Assembly (NCBI GenBank): GCA_011037195.1
Contig: JAAEAF010001592.1
Location: forward strand, 81,718 to 145,717
Length of the DNA stretch: 64,000 bases
Direction of reading: 5' to 3'
Source: Triatoma infestans
Taxonomy: Eukaryota > Arthropoda > Insecta > Hemiptera > Reduviidae
The notes beneath the pieces were generated by a model, which saw only the letters and a program-made list of their open reading frames with translations, had not been told where the DNA came from and ran no database searches. Position numbers and translations under genes: made by a program. Below, in pieces: positions 1 to 10,350 of the stretch. Within the stretch, counting starts at the first letter, position 1. Each line of letters opens with the position of its first letter.

Positions 1-354
1 AACAATCAGAGGATTGGAGGGTTAAAACCCAGGCCTGGAGCAGGCGTAAGAGTTCATTAAAAGCTATGCGCCAAAGCTACTGCGGAGCTGCTCCAACAAG
101 ACAGAGAGACCATTCGGAGGACCGTGACCCTCTTCACGGGCCACTATAGGCTCAATAACTATCTCATGTGCATGAATAGGAGTAGCCTATGTAGGTTTTG
201 TAAGGAAGAGTAGGAAACGGCACTGCATGTGTTGTGTCAGTGTGAGAAGTTTGTAGGGCTAAGGTTTCGCCCATTTGGTGAGGAGCGCCTGGTGCCAGCA
301 AGCTTCACGCAGGTATCCGAGACATTTTCCGTGATAGCCTGCTTCTTTTTGTTG

Positions 355-394
355 TAATCGATCGGTTTCGGGCATTCGCCTATCTTCAGGATGC
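355..394 (-). ncRNA. Decayed hammerhead-like motif (element A, left arm)
   Basis: This is the inverted counterpart of the motif at 846-883. On the minus strand the CTGAAGA core and GAAA box are kept. Stem II has lost a pair (GGGC became AGGC), the cleavage context has changed from CCGGTC to CCGATC, and stem I is shortened to three pairs. It is probably inactive. Confidence 0.5.
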
Positions 395-503
395 GTTTGT
401 CACACAGTGTGATAACACAGACTTGCACAGAGCAAATTCAGTTTACACACTCAGTGTGTACAGTTTTTATATATACTGGTTATATATAATTATTATATAT
501 ATA

Positions 504-720
504 TTTTTTTTTAATTTAAGGCGCGTCAACGTCCATGGTAATTGGCGCCCGGAGCCTTCTCAGTGTACTGCCGGCCTCTGGACTGTGTTCTTTCGTCCAT
601 CACCGGACAGTGAGCTGTCGAGGCTCCTAGGAAGGAAAAACCTAAGGGTAGCACAGCTGGACTCGAACCCGGGTCCTCCGCGTGGGAGTCCAGTACGCTA
701 ACCACTAGCTATTCCCTTCC
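504..720 (-). mobile_element. tRNA-derived SINE, family 1
   Basis: On the minus strand this copy starts near 720 with a tRNA-like head: box A TAGCTAGTGG-like and box B GGTTCGAGTCC. It then has the family body (CCTAGGAGCCTC, GGCTCCGGGCGCCAATTACCAT) and ends in an A-rich tail near 504-513. It is the reverse of the full copy at 61,799-62,042. It lies in the AT-rich loop of element A, so it inserted after that element did. A possible AT-rich duplication (489-498 and 723-732) is too simple in sequence to be decisive. Transcription would be by RNA polymerase III from the internal promoter. Confidence 0.8.
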
Positions 721-845
721 CTATTATTATATTATATTATTATTATAAATATTTATATATACTGTTTTATACACTCAGTGTTTATGCCTGAGTGTGTAAA
801 CTGAATTTGCTCTGCGCAAGTCTGTTATCACACTGTGTGACAAAG

Positions 846-883
846 CATCCTGAAGATGGGCGAACGCCCGAAACCGGTCGATG
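846..883 (+). ncRNA. Hammerhead-ribozyme-like motif (element A, right arm)
   Basis: Read as RNA: stem I CATC (846-849) pairs with GATG (880-883). The core CTGAAGA (850-856) fits CUGANGA. Stem II GGGC (858-861) pairs with GCCC (866-869) around a GAAC loop. GAAA (870-873) follows, then CCGGTC (874-879) with predicted cleavage after C879. Stem III would be only A-CC/GG-U with no loop, so a monomer could hardly fold; very small hammerheads of Penelope-like elements are reported to work as dimers, and CCGG is palindromic. One extra T (857) between core and stem II departs from the canonical form and recurs in other copies here. Activity is untested. Confidence 0.6.
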
Positions 884-1237
884 ACCACAAAAAGAAGCAG
901 GCTATCGCGGAAAATATATCTGATGCTTTCCAGCTGTGCGGAACCAACCACAACAACAACTCACGCAGGTATCTCTATCGGGATTGTTCATTCTTATCAA
1001 GCAGACAGGTACTCTACGGATCCCCCAGGGGTTCCCCCCTGCAACCAAAAGTCTGTTAAGAGACAGGGCTGGGTGCGCCCTAGGTCGTGGGTGCCACAAT
1101 AGACCCATGAGGGTTGCGATGCGTGGACTTAGTAGCTGCCCCCCTCCCTCAATGAATCTATCTATTGTATTTCATAGACTGTATTTCCATCACACCCTAA
1201 AAATACATAACTTTGATTACAAATAACAAAGATATCT

Positions 1238-1428
1238 GGTATTTTGTCCATCGTAGCATGCATATTCATTTTGTTCCTGACCGGTTTCGGATTTCATCCA
1301 TCGTCAGACCAAAATGAGCAAAATGCAAATTAAAATCCGAAACCGGTCAGGAACGGAATGAATATACTTGCTACGACGGATAAAATACCAGTTGTTATCC
1401 AGCATTGCGGACCCATCCACTTATTCAG
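1238..1428 (+). mobile_element. Foldback retroposon with hammerhead-like core, element B
   Basis: An exact 11-base direct repeat, CAAAGATATCT, at 1227-1237 and 1429-1439 brackets this 191-bp unit. Bases 1238-1297 are closely the reverse complement of about 1332-1391. The right end reads TTGCGGACCCATCCAC, like the TGCGGAACCAACCAC end of element A, which ties the two into one group despite different arms. The minus-strand arm keeps a hammerhead-like core (see 1267-1316); the plus-strand arm keeps only its second half, GAAACCGGTC at 1339-1348. It has no coding capacity. Confidence 0.65.
1267..1316 (-). ncRNA. Hammerhead-ribozyme-like motif (element B)
   Basis: On the minus strand: CTGACGA core, extra T, stem II GGAT/ATCC with a GAA loop, GAAA, then CCGGTC with predicted cleavage after the C (core at 1279-1307). 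An outer stem I of seven pairs, CATTTTG with CAAAATG (1310-1316 with 1267-1273), closes an internal loop. As in element A, stem III is minimal. The internal loop in stem I could hold the loop contacts that help natural hammerheads, but this is inference. Confidence 0.55.
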
Positions 1429-1479
1429 CAAAGATATCTTATAGCTATTTAAAAATCTGGGCGTAAAAAAGACACAGTT

Positions 1480-2410
1480 TTTCTCTTACCATAATTTACA
1501 TAGCTGTTACTGACGAATTCCATTAAAACTTGGAATTTGTACTAAATTTAACTGGATTCAATATTACATGTAAACTAAGAGATCCTAAACTTAAAAAGAA
1601 ATGATACATTAAAAAGGAAAATGAAGATGCTGCCTGACCTTGCAGCTCTTCAAGGATCCCTCCTAAAGTCTATTTACTCGGAAAAATATTTCAAACAAAA
1701 GTGAGTTGTCTGTGTATATATAGTTAGTATAAGGAGGCGGGAAGTTGTTCGCGTCCGAGATTATGCGCACGTGCCCCCTGGATATCCAACTAAACATCAG
1801 TCGCCAACGTAGCTTTTTTATATTGGACAGCGCGTCGTAGAATGGTGGAATAGCCAAAGTTATGGAGTAGGAAAAAACAGTATACAAGGTTCAAAGTGAC
1901 TCCTTAGTATCATTATCAAGAATATTGCAGAAAACTAAAAACAAAAAAACCGTTGAGTAGGTCGCAATTTTCTTCAAACTGGGAATGTTGGCAAAACATA
2001 TAATTCTTATCAAATATTATATAGATAATTCACGTAATATGCGAAAATGGAAGTTGCGAGGAAAACCTTATCCTCAACTTCTTCCTCAGAATGAATCGTC
2101 CTTTTCGAAAAAACTCGCGATAATAAGTAAAAAAATTCATTAGTAAATTGTTGGTACCTCCGGTTGACCGATTATTGCTCAAGCCTTATTGTCGTGTCCT
2201 CTGATAGAACTTTAACGAAATTTCTCCGTTAAATTTTCTGCGATTTTTCATTTGATTACACACAGACTCACAACTGTCTAAAGAAAAACACTTGTTCTTA
2301 CTCAGGGGACCTCAAAACATGTACTTCCGTTAGAAATGCAATTTCAAAAATTAGTCAAGATCACAATATTCCTCTCTTACTTGTGTATAAGAGCAAGTAA
2401 ACATGAAAGA
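1480..2410 (+). repeat. Rep family copy (uncharacterised dispersed repeat)
   Basis: This starts with TTCTCTTACCATAATTTACATAG, matching the end motif seen in many copies (CTTTCTCTTACTGCAATTTACA). It runs through a 'gaccgattattgctc...' block and ends with the second landmark, ACTCAGGGGACCTCAAAACATGTACTTCCG, at 2302-2331 and a decayed GTAAGAG palindrome near 2375-2395. No open reading frame is credible. The unit of about 0.9 kb agrees with the copy at 14,195-15,415. Confidence 0.55.
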
Positions 2411-4838
2411 TCTCTATTTTATCTGCATTTAAATCAAATCTTAAAAGATAAATGTTAAATTAATATTTCATAAAACAAAAGATATCTTTAATTACTTACT
2501 TCTTTGAAGGGGCAAGTTTTCCAGCATTATCCTTGATGACATTTTGGTTCTGCCCGGGACTTTAAACAAGAAAACCGCCTCACAAACAAATTCCCCCCCC
2601 CTCTGTATATCTACAAACCAACCGTTTATTATAAATGTTTCCTTTATACTTCTCACAATAGGGGAAAAATCCATTGTTACTGAACCCCTCCCCCCGTAAA
2701 AAAAGGTTTTCTTCTTTTTCATTATTAAACTGAGTAGGAGTTTTTCTTAATTTGTCCTCTAAAAGATTATTACGGATGAAAAGATGTCCTTTCTTTTTTT
2801 ATAAAAAGCCTCAGTCGAAAAAACACTTATCTGCAAAAAATAAAAGTTTTGGAAGGAAAAGCTGTATTGTAGAAGGAAAATTAATATTTTCTCTCACTTA
2901 TTCCTCTTCACTCCTGGAGATACTGGGAAGGAAAATTTTCCTCTATTTTTTTTTTTTTTTTATATTTAAATTCAATGGAAAGAAATAATTGGCATTTTTG
3001 TCAAGTGGAAATGTGGATTGAAGTATTGCAGGGAAAATGGTAAATATTAATCCTAGAAAAATCCACGTTATGTTGTGCCCGTGTGATGCCTGTATAGTAT
3101 GTAATCAAGAGTTTCTATATGAGTACGCTATACTCTGATAGTTACACAAATCAATTAAATCTTCCGAATTCGCTTGTAAAATGTACAAACAGTACTTTCT
3201 TTTTTTTAAAAAACCTTTGACATTTCATATTTCGTTTTTGACGATATGATGACCAACCAATTTAAAATATGAATTATGGGATTAAATTTTCTGAACTATA
3301 TCAGTAGATATAAAAGGTTTCTGGCCCAGTAAATATGGCGTTCAAACAATAAGCGGTTTTGGGGGAATGGGGTTAGTTTCCTAGACCAAGCATTATAAGT
3401 GCTGCTGTATCAGGACATTGATGGTAGATGGAAAATATATCAGTATCACGGCATACATTTTTCCATGGAAAGAGATGGGATCTCTTCGGAAACAAGTCAG
3501 GGTGTGTAACATTCACACGAATTTCTCTTGCTGCAATTCGTCCAGCTGTGAATCGAGTCATAGATGGCATAAATATTTATCCTGATGTCGCCAGACAGAG
3601 GGAAACTTGATGTCTAACCTGCCCAGGAACCCTCCGTGAAAAATATATCAAATAGAGGTATTAAGTTTTTATCGGCTTTAATAAATAAAGCGATAATTTT
3701 TCAGATGATTTTGGGTGTGTCATAAACATTCATTTGACTTTTTAAAGATAATATTATTGCATAAAAAGGTTAAAAAACGAATATTATTCACGTACTTCAC
3801 GTGAATCTTCTTCCAACTAATCAGGTGCGCATTGCAATGATGACAGTAAGGCATTATATCGATATACTACGCGCTGATAGGTTGAAATCCTTGAAATACT
3901 GCGATCTGATTGACTGTGTTTTGAAAGAATTCTAAATTTTAGCGAAAAATGTCCTCAATATTATTAAAAAAAAAAAATAAAAATATCCAAATGAAATTCA
4001 AAATATGGGCGATAGAGTTTACCAGGTATTGTAACTAATACATTGTATATCTTAACAATAGCAAGTTAATATCACATCAGATAGACAGACTGGCAGGCTG
4101 ACAGTAAAATTCTACTAATTGTATTTTGTTGGACTGTTGAATGACGTATATTGAAGGTCTGGCTGTAAATGTTATAGTTACCCCGTGCCGCCAACATCCC
4201 TCTGGGATAGAATAAATACACTTCTATCGAATCACCTCTACAATAACAATATATATGTAACTGTGTATTCAGTTGTAACGAAACAATTATGAAATGGATG
4301 TTTTCATAATTTTGTTAGTTTATTATAGATACCAACTTACACGTGACTATCACGTGATGGAAACAGGCACCCATACATTTTCTCCCCCCCCCCTCACGGA
4401 TGTGGACAAAATTGTGGACAGTTTAATTACAGCCTGGAGAGTCTCTAGAGAATCTTGTCCAAAGCTGAATATTTTTGGAGACCAAGCCAAATATTCTCCT
4501 GAACGTTCCACAGAGTCAATATAAATGAAAAAAAGTGCAGTTTCTCTTACTGCACTTAATAGTACATAAAATATAGATAGTGATGAGTAGCGCATTAGAC
4601 GTGTTGACTTTAGAATATAAGAGGTACCTATGGTAAAGGTGACTACCTCATTGTAGTTCAAATGGCAGTTTTTAATATTAGATATACCTAAATGGAAAAA
4701 GAAGTTTGAACATTCTACAATTAGTCGGTTTTTAGATATTTGTTATTGACTTACAGACAAAAGTTTAAACACCGATATTCAACTTCTTATATACTGGCCA
4801 TTACAACTGACTATTCGTTAAATATTTTTACTTTCTCT
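2411..4838. other. Gene-free AT-rich stretch
   Basis: No coding region, RNA gene or recognised element is visible. It has homopolymer runs (C near 2587 and 4384, T near 2944-2960) and short ORFs without similarity to anything I know. Parts of 4530-4838 contain Rep motifs (TTTCTCTTACTGCA near 4535 and CTTTCTCTTACTAATAG at 4831, the latter being the LOA insertion site). Confidence 0.5.
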
Positions 4839-5269
4839 TACTAATAGTAGTTTAACGCCCACATCATGGGGGCCGGGCAACGTGACACCTGGGTTTCACC
4901 GATGTCACGGCTAACTAAGGCTCTGGCGGGTCAACGATTACCCCCCGTTGGCCTCCTATTTCTTTTCCTACCCTCCACTTATATCCTTGATTACCCCATC
5001 CTGCTTCTACATTTGGCTCAATCCTACGGTGTTATGCGACCCGTGCCTATAGAATGGTTGGTCCCGGAGCCTCTGGGATACCAGGCGCCCACCCAGGGTA
5101 AGTAGCCTTACCCGGTAATTGCGGGGCTCTCACCGGGCGGACCTCACTTCCCCAGCTACTCGCGGGTACACAACATGGAGCAGCACTTAAAATCAAATTT
5201 AAAACAAGGACTTCGGATGAGCAGGCTGATGCCCCCATTTCCAAGGCCACCCAACCTCCCCGGGGATCC

Positions 5270-6041
5270 CTAAGGGTGTCATGCCTAAAGGAGGTTGATT
5301 ACATGTCAGATATGGACATTCTCGTAGCCCGTCTGTCAGACGCGTCCAACAGGCGGGTGCAAAGGTTAGTTGGAAGGGCATTGATCTGATAGTCGCAAGA
5401 CGACCCGTGATCAGGGAGAACTTTGTCCGACTAAATGAAAGGGCTGAGGCCGAAAAGAGGCCACGTTCGGAGGAAGGCACCCCGAAAGCATCGCGGCCTG
5501 CGAAGAGGGCAAGGCCTCGAACCTATGGGGAAGCTTTGTCCTCCGAGAGGGTCGCGATTGCCGCGGCCGATTACCCGGACACGCAGTTGGAGCCGGAAAG
5601 GCTTAAAGCCATCCAAAAATCCCTGCTGCCACCATGGCGGCCTCTACGGAAGACCGTCAGGTGCGTTTTCTTAAATGCACCCATAAATCAGGGTATCTCC
5701 TACTTACTTGTGCAGACAAGAAGAGTGCGTCCTGGAGTGACGGAGGCGTCCCTTCGCTGTGGCCCTGGGAAGGCACTGCTCTCAGGGTCCTGGTGGGGGA
5801 CGAGATCCCGAAGCCGGTGACGTGCTCGGCTTTTCTACCCCATGAAGATGACGAACCAGTGAAGGCAGAGAGTGTTGGCAATCAGGGTCCAACCCCGGTT
5901 TTTGTGGTCATGGGTGTGTCCTGGAGAGCAAGGGTCAGCTCTTCACATTCTCCTTGGGAGAGAGACCCTGGAAGTATGAGGAGTCTGGATATGGCTCCAT
6001 TCTATGGTTTCGGTAAGCTAAAGTTCCGGGCCAAGGATTAA
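5270..6041 (+). pseudogene. LOA-like ORF1 (gag-like), frameshifted
   Basis: The N-terminal part is basic and low in complexity (5407-5630: ERAEAEKRPRSEEGTPKAS...). It leads into a domain of about 130 residues starting near 5634 in another frame, with CTHKSGYLLLTCADKKSASW, VPSLWPWEGTALRV, GDEIPKP and a terminal FYGFGKLKFRAKD. This resembles the domain at the end of ORF1 in insect LOA-type elements (I believe DUF4780). Family members bind element RNA and help form the RNP. The frame change near 5630 and the missing start make it a pseudogene. ORF2 starts 20 bases downstream. Confidence 0.65.
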
Positions 6042-6060
6042 CTAGGCGACGAGGACGGAG

Positions 6061-8807
6061 ATGGGCTCCTTCTGTCAAGGCGCTTTTGCCCGGCGGAGGG
6101 GGTTTCCCTCTACCTCTAAGCCGGTGTGGGCCCCCCCGCGGCTTATGTTCTGCGACGGAGACTCGCGCACTAAGCCCTTAGCCAGCAGGAAGGCAGGCAA
6201 AAAGAGAGGCAGAAAACCGACAGGGGGAAGGCACGCCCGTCGCCCCAGGAGGAGCCGGGGTCAGCCCGCTGTTGAGGCCTCAAACCACTCAGCGGTTCTG
6301 GCGTCCGGTGATGCCAAGTGCGGTGGGAAGACGAGCCCAGCTCGTCTTTGCGACTCCCTACTAAATCATAGGATGGGTTTAAGGCTCCTGCAAGTCACCC
6401 TCCATCACGCCAAGGCCGCCTTGGCGGTCTTGTGCAGGAGGTTTGAATCGGAGCGATTACACATCGCTCTGGTGCAGGAGCCGTGGCTCGTGGCTGAGGA
6501 AGTTAGAGGCATTCGCCCATTCCAAGGTAAGGTGCTATACTATGAGGGCTCTAACAAACCCAGAACCTGTATAGCTGTTAATAATCAGGTTGACGGTAAC
6601 TTGCTGCCAGAACTTTGTTCAGGCGGTTTTGTTACAGCAATCATCTCGGTACGCACCGGAGGCGGAATCAGGAGGATGGTGGCCTGCACCGCCTATTTCC
6701 CCGGCGAGGACCAGTCTTGCCTGCCGGAGTTGCTGGGAGACATCGTCGACTACTGTGATGCGAAGAATCTCCCGCTCCTCGTGGGATGTGACGCCAACGC
6801 ACACTACACAGCACGGGGAAGCAGCAACTGCATTGCAGAGGTAAGCCCATTTTGGAATTTATCTATGGTATAGGGTTACTAATATCTAATTTAGAGATGA
6901 GGCCGAGATGAGGAAACTGTTCAATAAGGCCAAAGTTACCCAGAACTGGACCGTATATAGGAATGTTTCACGCAGTACAATAAAGAAATTAGGAAGACCA
7001 AAAGACGTTCGTAAAGGAGGTTTTGCGAGGAAATTGAGGACTCCCCCCCCCCGTGCTCCAGAACCCATAGAGCGTTGGCCAAAGATGGTACTGCGAAGGA
7101 AGGAGGATGGAACCTTCACTGCCTCCGAAGAGGAAAGCCTAGAGCTCCTCGCGAAGACGCACTTTCCAGGCTCATCCTGACTTGAAGGCCTAGAAGTGGC
7201 GGGTGTCCTTGGGGAAAGGCAGATTAGGCCATCCCCAGAAGACTGGAAACTCGCCACTATCGTTACAAGGCTAAACAAGGTCAGGTGGGCCATCAACAAA
7301 TCCCAACCATTCAAATCCCCAGGCATAGATGGGATTTACCTGGTCCTTTTAAAAAAGGACTATATGTACTCCTACCATACCTGTGTAGAATCTTTAGGGC
7401 ATCTATAGCTCGAAGATATACACCGGTACTGTGGCGTAGTGTCAAAGTGATCTACCTCCCCAAACTGGGCAGAGCCAAGCTCGTACAGACCGATTAGCCT
7501 ATCCTCTTTCCTAAGAAAAGCTCTGAAAAGATTGGTGGATAGATATATTAGGAATGAGCTCTTGTGTGTAACCCCCCTAAGTGCCCGCCCACACACTTCT
7601 CAACCAGGTAGGTCGGCAGAGGCCGCACTGGATGACCTTTATAGACTACTATCAAAATCCTTGGAGGAAAAGGAAATTGCAGTAGCCACCTTTCTAGACA
7701 TTGAGGGCGCATTCAGTAATGTCTCGCGCACCTTGGTCACAAACTCTCTCCATAAAAGAGGAGTATCAGCAGCGTTATGCGAATGGATGGAGTCTGGTCT
7801 AAGAAATCGAATCAACATTTCCACAATAAGCCAAAGCACCCTCAGGGTGAAAGTAGGGAGGGGATGCCCACAGGGAGGGGTTTTGTCCGTTCTGATGTGG
7901 ACACTAGTCGTTGATGACCTCCTCACCAACTATCTGCGAATGGCTATGATTGCCTAGGCTACGCAGATGATTTGGCGATTGTAGTCAGAGGCGAACACCC
8001 TAGTACGAGCGCAGAGCGGCTGCAAGCAGCTCTTAACTTGGTCAAGAACTGGTGAAGGGAGGACTTGTCCATAAAACCGTAATAGTTCCTTTCACGTTAC
8101 GCCACAAGCTGGAAGACCTTAGACCACCAATACTTGGGCACACTACAATTCCATTTGCCCTGGAGGCTAAGTATCTTGGAGTTACTTTCGACCGCAGACT
8201 TACTTGGAATCAACACATTGACAAAATTTCACACGAGGCCAATGCGTCATTTAGCAGGTGCAGACGGCTTTTTGGGAGAAACTGGAGCCTGCGCCCAAGT
8301 TAACACTCTGGATCTACACCAAGATTATCAGACCCATGGTTATGGTCGGTGGCTTGGTGGACCAAGACGCTGCAGAAGAGGGCGGCGAAAAGGCTGGGTG
8401 GGATCCAAAGGCAAGCATGCCAGGGTTCCACGGGGGCCATGAAAACCACCCCGACTGCGGCGTTGGAAGTCCTCCTTAATTTGCCACCACTACATATCCT
8501 CGTTCAAGGCGAAGCCAGAATGGGAATTCATAGGCTCTTTCAGGGATTAATAGTGGGTCTATTAATCGGGCATTGTAGGCTGAATAGGTACATGCACCAA
8601 CTACAACTTGCAGATAGCGCGGTATGCCGATTCTGCAAGGCTGAGGAAGAGACCCCGGTGCACATCCTGTACGAGTGCGCCGGCCTGGCGAGGACAAGGT
8701 TTCTTCAATTGGGGACAGGCAATCCCGAAGCTATGAGCTTCATGACGGAGCAGCTCTCAGCTTTGCTAGGCCTGACTAGGAGGGCGAAGCTGGGGGATGT
8801 GCTATAA
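6061..8807 (+). pseudogene. LOA-like ORF2 (endonuclease-reverse transcriptase), broken
   Basis: The ATG at 6061 opens 270 residues: a basic leader and the first part of an apurinic-like endonuclease (ALVQEPW, VGCDANAH). The frame then diverges near 6840, with the rest of the nuclease including its SDH motif missing. Reverse transcriptase follows in pieces: SPGIDGIY near 7320, motif A FLDIEGAF near 7690, motif B GCPQGGVLS near 7865, and YADDLAIV at about 7960 in a shifted frame. Thumb and connection follow to GEARMGIHRL near 8530. The expected RNase H is absent, the frame jumping to GHCRLNRYM and a CRFC...HILYEC knuckle (8570-8690). There are stops at about 7180, 7495 and 8055. A functional protein would nick target DNA and copy the element RNA at the nick. 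Confidence 0.8.
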
Positions 8808-9004
8808 TTTTTAGGGGATCCGCAATAGACCTCGTTTTGTATGTCGCAGTGTAATGAGGTCTCCCCCCCCCCTTCTATTTTACATTCTACTAATAGTAAT
8901 AAGAGGAAGGACTGCAATCGTGTCGTATTTTCGATATCGAAATTTGTCGGAAATACACGTTTTGAGGTCCCCTGACACTGAAAAATTAGCTTTTAGAAAC
9001 TGGT

Positions 9005-9005
<1 letters not shown>

Positions 9006-9039
<34 letters not shown>

Positions 9040-9082
9040 TGTGTGTGTGTGTGTATGTACGTGTGTGTGTGTGTGTGTGTCT
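9006..9082. repeat. GT microsatellite
   Basis: Two GT tracts are separated by short GTAC/GTAT interruptions. Another Rep copy has a GT tract at a comparable place (61,690-61,712), so it seems to be a part of the repeat unit that expands. Confidence 0.9.
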
Positions 9083-9291
9083 GTATAAATCAAATATGGA
9101 AAGTTCAAATTTGATATTTCGTTCAAATTCTACCAGGAGACCTGACAATAAATAAGGTTTTGATCAAAATCAGTCAACCCGGAAGTACCACTGTGCTGAA
9201 TGGATTTTGTTTTATTCTTTACGTTTTTCTCGAAAACGGCTGCAACAAGTCTCTTTAAACTTGGTAGTAATATTAACTACACATATATACA

Positions 9292-9348
9292 GGGGTACAA
9301 CTGTTATTTGGGGTACAACTGTTATTTGGGGTACAACTGTTATTTGGG
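9292..9348. repeat. 18-bp tandem repeat, three copies
   Basis: The unit GGGGTACAACTGTTATTT occurs three times without a mismatch, followed by GGG. It lies inside a Rep copy and is absent from the others, so it is a recent local expansion. Confidence 0.95.
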
Positions 9349-9755
9349 AAAATTCATTTTAGAGGGGTTTTAAACTGCTGCTTTGATTTGATTTCCTCTA
9401 TAGTACAATTTGTTGTTTACTTTTTCTAACTTCCTGTTTATTATATGGTCATATTATTTATTAAATATTTGTTAGCATTAAATGGGTAGCCCAAAATTGG
9501 GAGTTTGACGAAATTAAGGTGTGTAGAAGTGCGACTGCACTAAACAGTTTTCCAGTTTTCTACGATTGAGGCACCAGGGGTTTTCGTTAAATTTGATTAA
9601 TAACTATACTATATAGAAAGCTATCACTTTTATTATAAACTTTCTTCTGAGAAAATTCATTTAAGGGGTTTTTGGGAAGAAGGGATGAGGTTAAAAAGTA
9701 TTTTTATTAAATTTAGATTTAGAGAAAGTCGTGTGAGTGTTTCATACCAGATTCA

Positions 9756-10350
9756 TATTATTATTATTATTATTAATACTATTATTATTACAAAAATTTA
9801 CTTTCTTTACATTGTTGAAATGAGAAAGTATAGCGACCTTGTCAAACTGTAGAAGTTGATTTTTCTCCGGAAATACATGTTTGCGGTTCCTTTGAGGATG
9901 ACAGAATGGTTTTAAAAAATTGCTGTGTATATTATGTGTGTGAACAAAATAACTCAAAAACGAAATGTTGCAAGAACCTAAATTTTCGTTTAGGTACCTC
10001 TTCACTTCATCTTACAGTAAGATTTCAGTCAAAAGATTGTGCCAACTGCAAGTGCAACTTTATTTTATGATTTGTTCCCCCCCCCCCCACTTTTTTTATT
10101 TTATCCAACTATTTTCTCTAAACTTTGTATAATATCTGTTAAATGCCTATCACTTTTATTGGAAACTTTTAACCAGAAAAATGAATTTCTGAAGTTATGA
10201 GGAACACTATCTCCTTGAGCAGGTCCATGCACATCACCTCCATATTTACGTGTAATTGAGTAAAATTTCATTTTCAAAGAGAATTTGTCAATTTTATAAT
10301 GGTATTAATAGCAGTAAGTAAAAGTCTGGTGTGAGTGTTTCACACATGAA
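9756..10350 (-). repeat. Rep family copy
   Basis: An ATT-rich tract (9758-9790) is followed by the landmark TTTACTTTCTTTACATTGTTGAAATGAGAAAGTA and the reverse of the 'ACATGTATTTCCGG' segment near 9865-9885. It ends with GTCTGGTGTGAGTGTTTCACACATG at 10,326-10,350. It follows the previous copy in the same orientation, so two units lie head to tail. Confidence 0.55.

Larger units (their letters stand above)
318..960 (+). mobile_element. Foldback retroposon with hammerhead-like core (Penelope-like), element A
   Basis: The 13 bases at 305-317 (TCACGCAGGTATC) are repeated exactly at 961-973, which marks a target-site duplication and fixes the ends of a 643-bp insertion. Its first ~140 bases (318-455) are the reverse complement of about 785-938, so the element is a long inverted repeat with an AT-rich loop. 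The 3' end reads TGCGGAACCAACCAC followed by a short CAA tail. Variable-length target duplications and a simple 3' tail indicate retrotransposition, not cut-and-paste. Each arm holds a hammerhead-like motif, and short inverted copies with hammerhead motifs are known for Penelope-like elements. A SINE sits in the loop on the opposite strand. No reverse transcriptase is encoded, so it is a non-autonomous or truncated copy. Confidence 0.7.
1..1200 (+). pseudogene. 3' end of a LINE ORF2, split by a retroposon
   Basis: Translation of about 110-317 gives the C-terminal end of a LINE ORF2: a GHYRLNNYL helix followed by a cysteine-histidine knuckle (CRFC...HVLCQC), as found after the RNase H of R1/LOA/I-type LINEs. 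An in-frame TAG interrupts the knuckle at about 212. The reading frame stops at the insertion at 318 and resumes at 961 after an exact repeat of 13 bases, continuing with a hydrophobic LSGLFILIKQTGTL tail typical of the same protein end. The stretch from about 1060 to 1200, with a C-rich run near 1140, is probably the LINE 3' UTR. The 5' part lies outside the window. The LINE assignment is good; the clade is uncertain. Confidence 0.7.
4850..8887 (+). mobile_element. LOA-like non-LTR retrotransposon, degraded
   Basis: An 11-base direct repeat, TACTAATAGTA, at 4839-4849 and 8888-8898 brackets the element. It contains a GC-richer 5' region, an ORF1 with an insect-retrotransposon-type C-terminal domain, and an ORF2 with endonuclease, reverse transcriptase and terminal cysteine knuckle. 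A C-run and T-rich tail precede the 3' duplication. It interrupts a Rep copy: the sequence before (CTCTTACTAATAG) and after (TAATAAGAGGAAGGACTGCAATCG) rejoins into the usual Rep palindrome. Several stops, frameshifts and two internal deletions make it inactive. The clade call rests on the FLDIEGAF motif and the ORF1 type. Confidence 0.8.
8897..9755 (-). repeat. Rep family copy with internal GT microsatellite
   Basis: This is the continuation of the Rep unit interrupted by the LOA element. On the plus strand it reads the reverse of the family: ATCGTG...TTTCGATATCGAAAT, ACACGTTTTGAGGTCCCCTG (8957-8976), a GT tract, 'caaaatcagtcaacccggaagt' (9168-9189), two 'gaaaattcatt' blocks, and finally GTCGTGTGAGTGTTTCATACCAGATT (9727-9752). 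No coding potential. Confidence 0.6.

Noticed and set aside
2752..2988. 78-residue open frame
   Set aside because: A/T-run-driven composition (poly-Phe, poly-Lys) without any recognisable domain.
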